From: Bacteroides sp.
GTDB lineage: Bacteria; Bacillota; Clostridia; Lachnospirales; Lachnospiraceae
Assembly: GCA_023666705.1 (NCBI GenBank)
Contig: JAMPBO010000022.1
Coordinates: 1-49,170, forward strand
Direction of reading: 5' to 3'
Length of the DNA stretch: 49,170 nt
The notes beneath the pieces were generated by a model that was given only the letters and a program-made list of their open reading frames with translations, had not been told where the DNA came from and made no database searches. Positions within the stretch are counted from its first letter, which is position 1. The number at the start of each line of letters is the position of its first letter. Positions 23,869 to 32,976 of this stretch are shown one piece after another. Position numbers and translations under genes: made by a program.

Positions 23869-25035
23869 ATGGATTTCACTTTAGACAAGAAGTATGAAAT
23901 GGCGCAAAATCTGTTCAGGGAATTTGCGCAAAATGAAGTTAAGCCTCTTGCTCAGGAAATTGATGAGCAACACAGATTTCCAAGAGAGACGGTAGAGAAG
24001 ATGGCGAAATATGGTTTCTTAGGTATTCCTGTTGCAAAAGAGGATGGTGGACAAGGCTGCGACCCACTCACATATGTAATGTGTGTTGAAGAGCTTTCAA
24101 AGGTTTGTGGTACGACAGGTGTTATTGTGTCAGCACATACATCACTTTGCGTAGACCCAATCCAGACCTACGGCACACCAGAGCAGAAAGCAAAGTACCT
24201 TCCTGACCTTGCTTCAGGAAAGAAGCTTGGAGCATTCGGACTTACTGAGCCTGGTGCCGGTACAGACGCACAGGGTCAGCAGACAAAGGCAGTTCTTGAC
24301 GGCGACGAGTGGGTACTGAACGGTTCAAAGTGCTTCATTACAAACGGTAAAGAGGCAGATGTTTATATCATCATAGCAGTTACGGGAATTGTTGAGAAGC
24401 GTGGCAAGAAAATGAAGGAAATTTCAGCATTTATCGTTGAAAAGGGTACTCCGGGATTTTCATTTGGTACAAAGGAAAACAAGATGGGTATCTGTGGTTC
24501 CTCAACATATGAGCTTATTTTCACGGATTGCCGTATTCCAAAGGACAATTTACTTGGACAAAAGGGTAAGGGCTTTGGAATTGCAATGCATACGCTTGAT
24601 GGCGGACGTATCGGAATTGCTGCCCAGGCACTTGGTATTGCTGAGGGAGCACTTGAGACAACAATTAATTACGTAAAAGAAAGAAAGCAGTTTGGACGCT
24701 CAATCGCACAGTTCCAGAATACACAGTTCCAGTTGGCTGATATGGCTACAAAGGTTGAAGCTGCAAAGATGCTTGTTTATAAGGCGGCAATGAAGAAGGC
24801 TGAGTATCAGAAGGATCACAAGACTTCTTATTCAGTGGAGGCTGCTATGGCTAAGTTATATGCAGCAGAGGTTGCCATGGAAGTGACAACCAAGGCTGTT
24901 CAGTTACATGGTGGATACGGTTACATCAAGGAGTACGATGTTGAGCGTATGATGCGTGATGCTAAGATTACAGAGATTTACGAGGGTACATCAGAAGTAC
25001 AGCGTATGGTTATCTCTGCTAACATCTTAAATTAA
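23869..25035 (+). CDS. bcd: Butyryl-CoA dehydrogenase
   Basis: Bcd reduces crotonyl-CoA to butyryl-CoA; with EtfAB it is known in clostridia to bifurcate electrons from NADH to crotonyl-CoA and ferredoxin. The 388-residue protein starts MDFTLDKKYEMAQ (GGAGG 10 bases upstream; the frame runs 13 codons higher without a site). It shows the acyl-CoA dehydrogenase signatures GAFGLTEPGAGTDAQG, CFITNG, RKQFGRSIAQFQNTQFQLAD, QLHGGYGYIKEYDVERMMRD and the catalytic Glu in IYEGTSEVQR. Length is normal. It lies 39 bases after hbd and 13 bases before etfB. Confidence 0.97.
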   Translation: MDFTLDKKYEMAQNLFREFAQNEVKPLAQEIDEQHRFPRETVEKMAKYGFLGIPVAKEDGGQGCDPLTYVMCVEELSKVCGTTGVIVSAHTSLCVDPIQTYGTPEQKAKYLPDLASGKKLGAFGLTEPGAGTDAQGQQTKAVLDGDEWVLNGSKCFITNGKEADVYIIIAVTGIVEKRGKKMKEISAFIVEKGTPGFSFGTKENKMGICGSSTYELIFTDCRIPKDNLLGQKGKGFGIAMHTLDGGRIGIAAQALGIAEGALETTINYVKERKQFGRSIAQFQNTQFQLADMATKVEAAKMLVYKAAMKKAEYQKDHKTSYSVEAAMAKLYAAEVAMEVTTKAVQLHGGYGYIKEYDVERMMRDAKITEIYEGTSEVQRMVISANILN

Positions 25036-25048
25036 GGAGGTACTTAAG

Positions 25049-25831
25049 GTGAAGATTATTGTTTGTATAAAACAGGTACCTGATACTAAGGGTGGCGTAA
25101 AGTTTAACCCGGATGGTACATTAGATAGAGGAGCAATGCTCACAATTATGAATCCGGATGATAAGGCTGGTCTTGAGGCTGCACTCAGATTAAAGGATGA
25201 GTATGGTGCAGAGGTAACAGTTCTTACCATGGGACTTCCAAAGGCAGAGGATGTACTTCGTGAGGCAATTGCAATGGGTGCTGACAAGGGTATTCTTGTA
25301 ACAGACAGAGTGCTTGGTGGTGCTGACACATGGGCAACATCAACTACAATTGCAGGTGCAATCAGAAATCTTGAGTATGACCTTATTATTACAGGACGTC
25401 AGGCTATCGATGGAGATACTGCACAGGTTGGACCACAGATAGCAGAGCATCTTGGAATTCCTGTTATTTCATATGCACAGGAAATTAAGATGGATGGAGA
25501 CAGTGTAATTGTTAAGCGTCAGTACGACGACGGTTACCATATGCTCAAGGCTAAAACGCCATGTCTTATTACAGCACTTTCAGAGTTAAATGATCCGCGT
25601 TACATGACTCCGGGCGGAATTTTCGATGCAGTAAATGCAGAGATTACTGTTTGGGGTAGAGCAAATCTTGTTGACGTTGACGATTCAAACCTTGGTCTTA
25701 AGGGTTCACCTACAAAGATTGCCAAGGCTTCTGACAAGGTAAGAAAGGGTAGTGGAGAAAAGGTTACTCTTGATGCTGAGGAGTCAGTAAAGTATATTGT
25801 CGGCAAGTTAAAGGATAAGCATGTAATATAA
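25049..25831 (+). CDS. etfB: Electron transfer flavoprotein beta subunit
   Basis: EtfB with EtfA accepts electrons from NADH and serves Bcd; in bifurcating EtfAB the beta subunit carries the FAD at which bifurcation occurs. The 260-residue protein shows MKIIVCIKQVPDTKGGVKFN, the conserved NPDDKAGLEAALRLKDEYG, the nucleotide segment TMGLPKAEDVLREAIAMGAD and the GRQAIDGDTAQVGPQIAEHL signature. The start is GTG with AAGGAGG 8 bases upstream. It is 13 bases after bcd in the operon. Confidence 0.96.
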   Translation: MKIIVCIKQVPDTKGGVKFNPDGTLDRGAMLTIMNPDDKAGLEAALRLKDEYGAEVTVLTMGLPKAEDVLREAIAMGADKGILVTDRVLGGADTWATSTTIAGAIRNLEYDLIITGRQAIDGDTAQVGPQIAEHLGIPVISYAQEIKMDGDSVIVKRQYDDGYHMLKAKTPCLITALSELNDPRYMTPGGIFDAVNAEITVWGRANLVDVDDSNLGLKGSPTKIAKASDKVRKGSGEKVTLDAEESVKYIVGKLKDKHVI

Positions 25832-25848
25832 TATAAAAAGGAAAAGTG

Positions 25849-26901
25849 GTGAATAAAATGGGTTTAGAAGAATATAAAGGCGTATATGTCTACGCACAAC
25901 AGGTAGACAATAAGTTAAGTAATATATCGTTCGAGTTAATCGGAGAAGGAAAGAGACTTGCAAAGGACTTAAATACAGATGTAACAGCAGTGTTGCTCGG
26001 TTCAGGTATTAAGGATCTTGCAGATGAGCTTGCAGCTTATGGTGCTGACAAGGTTATCGTGGTTGATGACCCTGAGCTTAAGAATTACAGAACTGAGCCA
26101 TATGCACATGCACTTGCTTCCGTTATCAATGAGTACAAGCCTGATATCATGCTTGTAGGTGCTACTGCAATTGGCCGTGACCTTGGTCCTACTGTATCAG
26201 CAAGAGTTGCAACCGGTCTTACGGCAGACTGTACATCCCTTGAAATTGGTGATTTTCCAATGACTCCAATTCCAAATCAGGAGCAGAAGCACAATCAGCT
26301 TCTTATGACACGTCCTGCATTTGGTGGTAACACAATTGCAACTATCGCATGTCCTGATAACCGTCCACAGATGGCAACGGTACGTCCGGGCGTTATGCAG
26401 AAGCTTGCAAAGACAGAGGGTGCAAAGGCAGAGATTATTGAGTTTAATCCTGGATTTACTCCAAACAACAAGTATGTTGAAATTCTTGAGGTTGCAAAGG
26501 CAGTTTCCGATATCAAGGATATTATGGATGCTAAAATTCTCGTATCCGGTGGTCGTGGAGTTGGTTCTCCTGAGAATTTCAAGCTTCTTGAGGATCTTGC
26601 AGATGCAATTGGCGGACAAGTTTCATGCTCACGTGCAGTTGTGGATTCAGGCTGGAAGCCAAAGGAGCTTCAGGTAGGACAGACAGGAAAAACTGTTCGT
26701 CCACAGGTTTATTTTGCAATCGGTATTTCAGGTGCAATCCAGCATGTTGCAGGTATGGAGGAGTCTGATATCATAGTTGCAATCAACAAGGATGAGGATG
26801 CTCCTATCTTTGATGTAGCTGACTATGGCGTAGTAGGTGACTTAAACAAGATTGTTCCTGCACTTACAGAGGCAATTAAGGCTGAGATAGCAGCAAAGTA
26901 A
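25849..26901 (+). CDS. etfA: Electron transfer flavoprotein alpha subunit
   Basis: EtfA binds the second FAD and passes electrons to Bcd. The protein is about 350 residues; its C-terminal FAD domain is clear: [58 protein letters not shown] and [15 protein letters not shown]. The start is uncertain. GTG at 25849 is 6 bases after AGGA and is preferred here; GTG at 25846 and ATG at 25858 (MGLEEYKG) are alternatives, and the ATG also looks natural for the family. It is the last gene of the operon, followed after 15 bases by the terminator at 26917-26965. Confidence 0.95.
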   Translation: MNKMGLEEYKGVYVYAQQVDNKLSNISFELIGEGKRLAKDLNTDVTAVLLGSGIKDLADELAAYGADKVIVVDDPELKNYRTEPYAHALASVINEYKPDIMLVGATAIGRDLGPTVSARVATGLTADCTSLEIGDFPMTPIPNQEQKHNQLLMTRPAFGGNTIATIACPDNRPQMATVRPGVMQKLAKTEGAKAEIIEFNPGFTPNNKYVEILEVAKAVSDIKDIMDAKILVSGGRGVGSPENFKLLEDLADAIGGQVSCSRAVVDSGWKPKELQVGQTGKTVRPQVYFAIGISGAIQHVAGMEESDIIVAINKDEDAPIFDVADYGVVGDLNKIVPALTEAIKAEIAAK

Positions 26902-26916
26902 TAAAAAAGACATGTA

Positions 26917-26965
26917 AAAAGGGGCTGTCGCAGAAGGATATTCCTTCCCTGCGACAACCCCTTTT
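26917..26965. terminator. Terminator of the butyrate operon
   Basis: GGGGCTGTCGCAG (26921-26933) pairs with CTGCGACAACCCC (26949-26961); a smaller AAGGA/TCCTT stem forms in the loop. It is flanked by AAAAA and TTTT, so it can act on both strands. The one C-A mismatch on the plus strand is a G-U pair on the minus strand. Its GGGCTGTCGCAG core is shared with 109-166. Confidence 0.88.
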
Positions 26966-26982
26966 GATTATGTGAAATAGAA

Positions 26983-27179
26983 ATGAGTAAAACATTACTT
27001 TTGCGAACTTCCGTTGTACAATATAGACAAATCACCGCAAGGCACGCTTTCGCTATGTGTCGCACGTAACGGTACTAAGCTCGAAGAAACCTCGCTAAGT
27101 ACCGACGGCTCCCCAATGCCTTGTTTGTGATTTGTCTATATTGTACAACGAACTTTTACGAAAACAGTGTTTTGCTCAT
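26983..27179. repeat. 197-bp palindromic element after the butyrate operon
   Basis: The outer arms run from 26983 (ATGAGTAAAACATT) to 27179 (reverse complement ATGAGCAAAACACT at the other end). They contain a perfect 24-base inverted repeat at 27012-27035 and 27127-27150 (TTGTACAATATAGACAAATC core). The centre carries ACGTAACGGTACTAAG (27064-27079) and AAGTACCGACG (27097-27107). These match the end cores of the palindromes at 35511-35773 (15 of 16 and 11 of 11), so it is a third member of that family, in the orientation of the outer copy. It lies between the butyrate operon terminator and the Gx-type gene. No protein-coding frame in it looks real. Confidence 0.85.
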
Positions 27180-27209
27180 CGCTATATGCAGAATTTATGG
27201 GAGGGTAGG

Positions 27210-27707
27210 ATGAAGAAGCTTTCAGGCAACCGTCTTACAGCTATGTGCGGCGTGTTTATTGCACTTGCACTTGTTTTATCATATTTAGAAAATCTGCTTC
27301 CTGTTTTTTCAGCAGTTCCGGGAGTTAAGCTTGGAATTGCCAATATCGTGACTATGGTTGCACTGTATAAGCTGGGAATAAGACCTGCCATCACAATAAG
27401 CGGAGGAAGAATTATTTTGGCGGCTGTCTTATTTGGAAATATGTCAACCATGATTTATAGTCTGGCAGGTGCTACATTTAGTATACTTATCATGGTCATA
27501 TTAAAAAAACTTAAGCTGTTTTCTCTTGTGGGTGTGAGTGTTGCAGGTGCGGTGGCACACAATATGGGACAGCTTATTGTTGCCGCCATCATGCTTGAAA
27601 ATTTAAATATAATGTATTATTTACCCGTGCTTTTGGTAGCGGGTACGGTTTCTGGTATCGCTATCGGATTTATAACCGTCTATATCATAAAAAATATACG
27701 CATATAA
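27210..27707 (+). CDS. Gx-type transporter family membrane protein (HepI/PF07456-like)
   Basis: The protein is 165 residues from MKKLSGNRLTAMCG at 27210, with GGGAGGG about 5 bases upstream; the open frame runs 26 codons further into the palindromic repeat and is not believable there. It has five or six hydrophobic segments and the family wording LSYLENLLPVFSAVPGVKLGIAN and AGATFSILIM. Related proteins were named heptaprenyl diphosphate synthase component I and are now described as Gx transporters; their substrate is unknown. In Clostridia such genes often lie beside rnf operons, as here, 139 bases before rnfC. It may have its own promoter inside or after the repeat. Confidence 0.85.
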   Translation: MKKLSGNRLTAMCGVFIALALVLSYLENLLPVFSAVPGVKLGIANIVTMVALYKLGIRPAITISGGRIILAAVLFGNMSTMIYSLAGATFSILIMVILKKLKLFSLVGVSVAGAVAHNMGQLIVAAIMLENLNIMYYLPVLLVAGTVSGIAIGFITVYIIKNIRI

Positions 27708-27782
27708 CTGTAAAATTAAAACAAATTTACTAAAAAAATATAAAAACAATGGATTTTTTTGTGGATTTTATTACAAATATTA

Positions 27783-27811
27783 TTGTAAATGAAGCCCTAA
27801 TGTATTAAAAT
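27783..27811 (+). promoter_or_regulatory. Possible rnf operon promoter
   Basis: TTGTAA (27783-27788), a 17-base spacer and TAAAAT (27806-27811). It lies 35 bases before the rnfC start. The region is AT-rich, so the match is only moderately specific. Confidence 0.45.
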
Positions 27812-27846
27812 ATAAGAAGCATTTTTAGGAAAAAGGGGTATGGCTT

Positions 27847-29163
27847 ATGAAGTATACATTTAAGGGTGGTATTCATCCATACGAGGGCAAGGAGCTCACG
27901 ATGGATAAAGAAGTTATCGAATGTCTTCCCAAAAAGGAAGTTGTGTATCCTCTTAGTCAGCATATAGGGGCACCGGCTACTCCGATTGTAAAAAAGGGGG
28001 ACAGGGTTTTAGCAGGTCAGTTAATAGCAGAAGCAGGAGGTTTTGTATCTGCAAATATTCATGCTTCGGTTTCCGGTACGGTTAAGGTGATTGAACCGCG
28101 TCTGACATCCTCTGGTTCTAAAGTTAATTCCATAGTAATTGACAATGACAATCAATATGAATCTGTTTCCTTTGTTCCTTGTGACAAGCCGCTTGATGAG
28201 CTTACGCGGGATGAGGTAATAAATGCAATAAAGGCGGCAGGTGTTGTAGGCATGGGAGGTGCAGGCTTTCCAACTCATGTGAAGCTGTCACCAAAAAACG
28301 CAGATGAGATTGATACGATAATTATAAATGGGTCTGAGTGTGAGCCGTATCTGACATCAGATTACCGGCGGCTGATGGACGAGCCTGAAAAGGTGATAGA
28401 GGGACTCAAGATAGCACTTACGCTGTTTCCGGGAGCAAAGGGCATTATTGCCGTGGAGGACAATAAGCCTAAGGCAATTGAATTGCTGAAAGAAAAGCTT
28501 GCAGGGGACAGCAATATAACCGTCAATAAAATGAAAACCAAGTATCCTGAGGGAGCAGAGCGGCAGCTTATATATGCCAATACAGGAAGATACATAAACT
28601 CCAAAATGCTTCCGGCAGATGCAGGCTGCATTGTTCATAATGTGGATACTGCCTATGCAATATATGAGGCGGTGAGAGAGGGAAAGCCGCTTACGAGGCG
28701 ACTTGTGACGGTTTCGGGAGACGCCGTCGAAAATCCATGCAATTTTAATGTACCGACGGGAACAAGCTACGAGGAGCTCATTGAGCTGGCAGGTGGCTTT
28801 AAGGGTACGCCGAAGAAGATAATTGCAGGTGGACCGATGATGGGAAAGGCAATTTACAGCTTAGACCAGCCTGTGACAAAATCATCATCCGCAATCCTTT
28901 GTTTGAGTAAGGACGAGGCGGCAGAGTATGAGGCATCCTCCTGCATCCGGTGCGGAAGATGCGTATCGGTATGTCCGGGACGGGTTATGCCAAATCAACT
29001 GGCAAGACTTGCGACGGCAAATGATATTGATGGATTTTTGAAAAATAACGGTATGGAATGTTGTGAGTGCGGCTGCTGTTCTTATGTATGTCCTGCAAGA
29101 CGTCCGCTTACACAGGTGATAGCAGGAACAAGAAAGCTTGTGCTTGCAAATAAGAAGAAGTAG
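27847..29163 (+). CDS. rnfC: Rnf complex subunit C (NADH-binding, Fe-S)
   Basis: RnfC is the peripheral subunit where electrons from the Rnf chain reduce NAD+. The 438-residue protein has the opening FKGGIHPYEGKELT, the FMN/NADH-binding Rossmann-like region (AAGVVGMGGAGFPTHVKL and IINGSECEPYLTSDYRRLMD), a C-terminal SLBB-like segment and two [4Fe-4S] motifs: CIRCGRCVSVCP and CCECGCCSYVCP. Length is normal for clostridial RnfC. AAGGGG lies 8 bases before the ATG. It heads rnfC-rnfDG-rnfE-rnfA-rnfB with short gaps. Confidence 0.96.
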   Translation: MKYTFKGGIHPYEGKELTMDKEVIECLPKKEVVYPLSQHIGAPATPIVKKGDRVLAGQLIAEAGGFVSANIHASVSGTVKVIEPRLTSSGSKVNSIVIDNDNQYESVSFVPCDKPLDELTRDEVINAIKAAGVVGMGGAGFPTHVKLSPKNADEIDTIIINGSECEPYLTSDYRRLMDEPEKVIEGLKIALTLFPGAKGIIAVEDNKPKAIELLKEKLAGDSNITVNKMKTKYPEGAERQLIYANTGRYINSKMLPADAGCIVHNVDTAYAIYEAVREGKPLTRRLVTVSGDAVENPCNFNVPTGTSYEELIELAGGFKGTPKKIIAGGPMMGKAIYSLDQPVTKSSSAILCLSKDEAAEYEASSCIRCGRCVSVCPGRVMPNQLARLATANDIDGFLKNNGMECCECGCCSYVCPARRPLTQVIAGTRKLVLANKKK

Positions 29164-29176
29164 GAGGAGTGAACGA

Positions 29177-30895
29177 ATGGAAGAATTGAATTTAAGGATT
29201 TCGGCATCTCCTCATGTGAGAAGTAAAGATACGACATCCGATTTGATGTTTGATGTAATTATTGCACTTATGCCTGCAACCGTGTTTGGCATATACCAAT
29301 TTGGAATGCATGCCGCCATACTGGTAGCGGTATGTATGATAACTGCACTGCTTTCGGAGCTGATTTTCCAAAAGCTGGTTAAAAAGACAGTTACAATCAA
29401 GGATTGCTCGGCACTACTGACAGGATTATTACTTGCCCTGAATCTGCCTCCTGAGCTTCCGATTTGGATGGCTGTGCTTGGCTCTGTTTTTGCAATCATA
29501 ATCGTAAAGCAGTTGTTCGGCGGAATTGGACAAAACTTTATGAATCCGGCACTTGCGGCAAGATGCTTTTTGCTTTTATCCTTTTCAAAGCAAATGACAC
29601 AGTTTGTATATGATGCGGTCACATCGGCAACACCACTTGCACATTTAAAATCAGGATTGCCGATTGATATGGATTGGATCTGGAAAATGTTCTTTGGAAA
29701 CACGGCGGGAACCATAGGTGAAACGTCAGTCATTGCACTTTTGATTGGTGCGGCGTATCTGCTGATTAAGAGAGTCATAAGTCCAAAGATACCACTGGTT
29801 TATATCGGAACCTTTGCCATATGTATTGCGGTATATGCGGCTATTGTCAAGGATTACAACGTGCTTGAATTTACGCTTGCACACCTTTGCGGCGGCGGAT
29901 TGATGCTCGGTGCATGGTTTATGGCAACGGATTATGTTACATCACCGATAACTCCGTGGGGCAAAGTGATATTTGGTGTAATGCTTGGTCTTTTGACATT
30001 TGTGTTAAGAATATTCGGAAGCGGAACAGAGGGCGTTTCTTATGCAATCATTATATCTAACCTGTTTGTTCCTCTGATTGAACGTGTTACTGTGCCAAAG
30101 GCATTTGGGGCAGGTGCAGATGAAAAGAAAGAGGCAGAAAAAGGAGAAACAAAGAAGGAAAAAACAAATAAGACAGAAGAAGATAAACAGTCCGTCAACC
30201 CAAAAAGTATGGACAAACCTGACAGCAACAGTAAAAATACTGAAAACAACAAGGGAAAGTCTCATTTTGACGGCAAGGGAATTGCCAAAGCCGTAATTGC
30301 AATCTTTGTCATTACACTTGTGATGGGAGCTGCACTTGGCGTTGTACATAATGTTACAAAGAAGCCGATTGAGGATGTTGCGGCAAAGGCAAAGCAGGAG
30401 TCCTATCAGGTAGTGTTCCCTGAGGCAAATGAGATACTGACACCTGAGGATGGCACGCTTGATTACAAACAGATGAATGACCTGATTGAGCAGTTTGGCT
30501 ACCCGAATGATACAATTGATGAGATAGGTTTTGCCGTGGACGACAAGAAAGAGGTTATCGGATATGTCATTGTTGTCACAAACAAGAACGGCTATGGCGG
30601 GGACATACAGATGGTGGTTGGTATATCCAAGGACAAATGGGAGATAACAGGACTGGAGTTCCTTTCCATAAGCGAAACAGTAGGACTTGGAATGAAGGCA
30701 AAGGAACAGGAATTTAAAGACCAGTTTGCAGGACAGCCGGTGGATAAATTTGATTATACGAAAACAGGAAGTACATCGCCAAATGTTATCGACGCAATAT
30801 CGGGAGCTACAATTACTACCTCGGCTGTTGTTGACGGAGTAAATGCAGCGGTTACCATATCAATATTAGTTTTGGGAGGTGACAGCAATGAATAA
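29177..30895 (+). CDS. rnfD: Fused RnfD-RnfG subunit
   Basis: This single 572-residue frame carries two normally separate subunits. Residues 1 to about 309 are RnfD, a membrane protein with eight or more hydrophobic segments and the FMATDYVTSPITPWGK segment (about 248-263) where the family holds FMN. Residues 310-365 are a Lys/Glu/Asn linker. Residues about 366-572 are RnfG: one membrane helix (AVIAIFVITLVMGAALGVV) and a periplasmic-type FMN domain with SGATITTS, in which Thr545 would bind FMN covalently. AGGAGGAG precedes the ATG at 29177; the frame extends 13 codons higher, overlapping rnfC, without a site. No stop or frameshift interrupts the join, and no other rnfG is in the operon, so a true fusion is likely. 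Confidence 0.94.
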   Translation: MEELNLRISASPHVRSKDTTSDLMFDVIIALMPATVFGIYQFGMHAAILVAVCMITALLSELIFQKLVKKTVTIKDCSALLTGLLLALNLPPELPIWMAVLGSVFAIIIVKQLFGGIGQNFMNPALAARCFLLLSFSKQMTQFVYDAVTSATPLAHLKSGLPIDMDWIWKMFFGNTAGTIGETSVIALLIGAAYLLIKRVISPKIPLVYIGTFAICIAVYAAIVKDYNVLEFTLAHLCGGGLMLGAWFMATDYVTSPITPWGKVIFGVMLGLLTFVLRIFGSGTEGVSYAIIISNLFVPLIERVTVPKAFGAGADEKKEAEKGETKKEKTNKTEEDKQSVNPKSMDKPDSNSKNTENNKGKSHFDGKGIAKAVIAIFVITLVMGAALGVVHNVTKKPIEDVAAKAKQESYQVVFPEANEILTPEDGTLDYKQMNDLIEQFGYPNDTIDEIGFAVDDKKEVIGYVIVVTNKNGYGGDIQMVVGISKDKWEITGLEFLSISETVGLGMKAKEQEFKDQFAGQPVDKFDYTKTGSTSPNVIDAISGATITTSAVVDGVNAAVTISILVLGGDSNE

Positions 30896-31583
30896 AATAT
30901 CAGAACGGCTATACAACGGTGTTGTGAAGGAAAATCCCACATTTGTACAAATGCTTGGTATGTGTCCTACGCTTGCGGTTACAACCTCAGCGATTAACGG
31001 GGCGGGAATGGGACTTGCGACAACAATCATACTAACCTTAAGCAATGCAATGATTGCACTTCTCCGGAAGGTAATACCTGACAAGGTCCGTATACCTGCA
31101 TTTATAGTGGTAATTGCCTCCTTTGTTACAATTGTACAGTTTTTGATGCAGGCATATGTCCCGGATTTATATAACAGTCTTGGAATCTTTATTCCGCTTA
31201 TCGTTGTAAACTGTATTATTTTGGGAAGGGCAGAGGCGTATGCATCCAAAAATCCTGTTATCCCATCTATATTTGATGGTATCGGCATGGGACTTGGATT
31301 TACGCTGGGACTTACTACCATAGGAATTATAAGGGAAATACTTGGTGCAGGAACCATTTTTAATCTCAGAATCATACCTGAGGATTATACAATTCCGATT
31401 TTTGTATTTGCACCGGGAGCATTTATTGTTTTGGCATTTTTGATTGCGATATTGAACAAGAGAAACATAAACAAGGCAAAGAAGGAAGGAACGGCTCCGT
31501 CCCTTTGCAAAATAGCTGATTGTGCAAGCTGTCAAAATACCCTGTGTGGCGGCAGTGCAGTAAAGAAAGAAAAGGAGGAGTAA
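30888..31583 (+). CDS. rnfE: Rnf complex subunit E
   Basis: RnfE is one of the two related integral-membrane subunits that, with RnfA, form the core through which ions and electrons pass. The 231-residue protein has six hydrophobic segments and the typical opening LYNGVVKENPTFVQMLGMCP. ATG at 30888 is 8 bases after GGGAGG and overlaps the end of rnfDG by 8 bases, a sign of translational coupling. The tail is unusual in having four or five Cys (CKIADCASCQNTLCGGS) and Lys/Glu, seen in some clostridial RnfE proteins. Confidence 0.95.
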   Translation: MNKISERLYNGVVKENPTFVQMLGMCPTLAVTTSAINGAGMGLATTIILTLSNAMIALLRKVIPDKVRIPAFIVVIASFVTIVQFLMQAYVPDLYNSLGIFIPLIVVNCIILGRAEAYASKNPVIPSIFDGIGMGLGFTLGLTTIGIIREILGAGTIFNLRIIPEDYTIPIFVFAPGAFIVLAFLIAILNKRNINKAKKEGTAPSLCKIADCASCQNTLCGGSAVKKEKEE

Positions 31584-31586
31584 GCC

Positions 31587-32162
31587 ATGAATATTATTTT
31601 ACTTGCTATTTCAGCAGCCTTTGTAAATAATGTCGTGCTCAGCCAGTTCATGGGAATCTGTCCTTTTCTTGGTGTATCGAAAAAGATAGGAACGGCTGCA
31701 GGCATGGGTGGTGCGGTAATCTTTGTTATGACAATCGCATCAACCGTTACAAGTCTGATATATTACTATGTGCTTGTACCGCTTGATTTAAGCTATCTAA
31801 ACACAATTGTTTTTATACTTGTTATTGCGGCACTTGTCCAATTTGTTGAAATGTTCCTGAAAAAGGCAGTTCCATCCTTATATCAGGCACTTGGAGTTTA
31901 TCTTCCGCTGATAACAACAAACTGTGCAGTGCTTGGTATCGCAATCAGCAATGTCCAAAGCGGATATAATATCGGTGAGTCAATTATCAACGGTATGTTT
32001 TCTGCAGTGGGTTTTGCTGTAGCAATTATTATTCTTGCAGGTATAAGGGAAAAGACGGATAAAAACGATATTCCTGAAAGCTTTAAGGGTGCACCTATCA
32101 CCCTTCTTTCGGCTGGGCTTATGGCAATTGCTTTTATGGGACTTTCAGGATTGATTAAATAG
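31587..32162 (+). CDS. rnfA: Rnf complex subunit A
   Basis: RnfA pairs with RnfE as an inverted-topology membrane subunit; the two are known to bind a [2Fe-2S] cluster between them. The 191-residue protein has six hydrophobic segments and the classic opening NNVVLSQFMGICPFLGVSKK and the LITTNCAVLG motif. Length is normal. It starts 4 bases after rnfE with AGGAGGAG upstream, and rnfB follows after 9 bases. Confidence 0.97.
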   Translation: MNIILLAISAAFVNNVVLSQFMGICPFLGVSKKIGTAAGMGGAVIFVMTIASTVTSLIYYYVLVPLDLSYLNTIVFILVIAALVQFVEMFLKKAVPSLYQALGVYLPLITTNCAVLGIAISNVQSGYNIGESIINGMFSAVGFAVAIIILAGIREKTDKNDIPESFKGAPITLLSAGLMAIAFMGLSGLIK

Positions 32163-32171
32163 GAGGGGAAT

Positions 32172-32960
32172 ATGGATATAATAGCAGTAGTAATTGCAGC
32201 CGCTGTTGTCGGCGTAGTTGGTATATTGGCAGGTATTCTCCTTGGAGTTGCCAGCGAAAAATTTAAGGTTGATGTGGATGAAAAGGAAATTCAGATACGG
32301 GAGCTTCTTCCGGGAAACAATTGTGGAGGCTGCGGTTATCCGGGCTGCGATGGTTTAGCAGCGGCAATCGCAAAGGGAGAAGCGGCACCGGGTGGATGTC
32401 CGGTAGGAGGAGAGCAGGTCGCAGCAGCAATCGCTGCCATTGTTGGTGGGGATGTCAGTAATGTACGGCTTGCCGCAAATGTAAAATGTGCAGGAAACTG
32501 TGAAAAGGCAAAGGACGCCTATGAATATGTGGGACCGAAGGATTGTAAGTTCGCTTCAAATGCACCGGGAGGCGGTCCAAAATCATGTGCCTACGGATGC
32601 CTGGGTTATGGTTCCTGTAAAAAGGTATGTCAGTTTGGAGCCATTGAGATTGTAAATGGAATCGCCGTTATTGATAAGGACAAATGTAAAGCGTGCAATA
32701 TGTGTGTCGCAGAATGTCCAAGACATCTGATTGAAATGATTCCATATGAGGCAGGAGCAGTTGTGGAGTGTAATTCCAAGGAGTTTGGTAAGGATGTGAA
32801 GGCAAGCTGTCAGGCAGGTTGTATCGGCTGTGGTATATGCCAGAAAAACTGTCCGGAGGGTGCAATTACTGTTGAAAACCATTTAGCTGTAATTGATTAT
32901 GACAAATGTACAGGCTGTGGAACATGTAAGGAAAAGTGTCCTGTAAAGGTTATTAGCTAA
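32172..32960 (+). CDS. rnfB: Rnf complex subunit B (ferredoxin-accepting)
   Basis: RnfB takes electrons from reduced ferredoxin. The 262-residue protein has an N-terminal membrane helix ([20 protein letters not shown]), then the RnfB cluster motif [13 protein letters not shown], then a Cys-rich middle ([20 protein letters not shown]) and two ferredoxin-type [4Fe-4S] pairs: [12 protein letters not shown] and [12 protein letters not shown], ending with [12 protein letters not shown]. It therefore holds about four clusters. AGGAGG precedes the ATG. It is the last gene of the operon; no terminator is visible before the DegV gene, 16 bases on. Confidence 0.95.
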   Translation: MDIIAVVIAAAVVGVVGILAGILLGVASEKFKVDVDEKEIQIRELLPGNNCGGCGYPGCDGLAAAIAKGEAAPGGCPVGGEQVAAAIAAIVGGDVSNVRLAANVKCAGNCEKAKDAYEYVGPKDCKFASNAPGGGPKSCAYGCLGYGSCKKVCQFGAIEIVNGIAVIDKDKCKACNMCVAECPRHLIEMIPYEAGAVVECNSKEFGKDVKASCQAGCIGCGICQKNCPEGAITVENHLAVIDYDKCTGCGTCKEKCPVKVIS

Positions 32961-32976
32961 AAATTTGGAGGAAAAT

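Noticed and set aside
26823-27209. Upstream extension of the Gx-type gene and a minus-strand 80-codon frame over the repeat
   Set aside because: Both run through the palindromic element without a start site; the Gx start at 27210 has GGGAGGG.
29177-30895. RnfD-RnfG as a frameshift or missed stop
   Set aside because: The frame is continuous through a natural charged linker, and rnfE overlaps its end normally; a fusion fits better.
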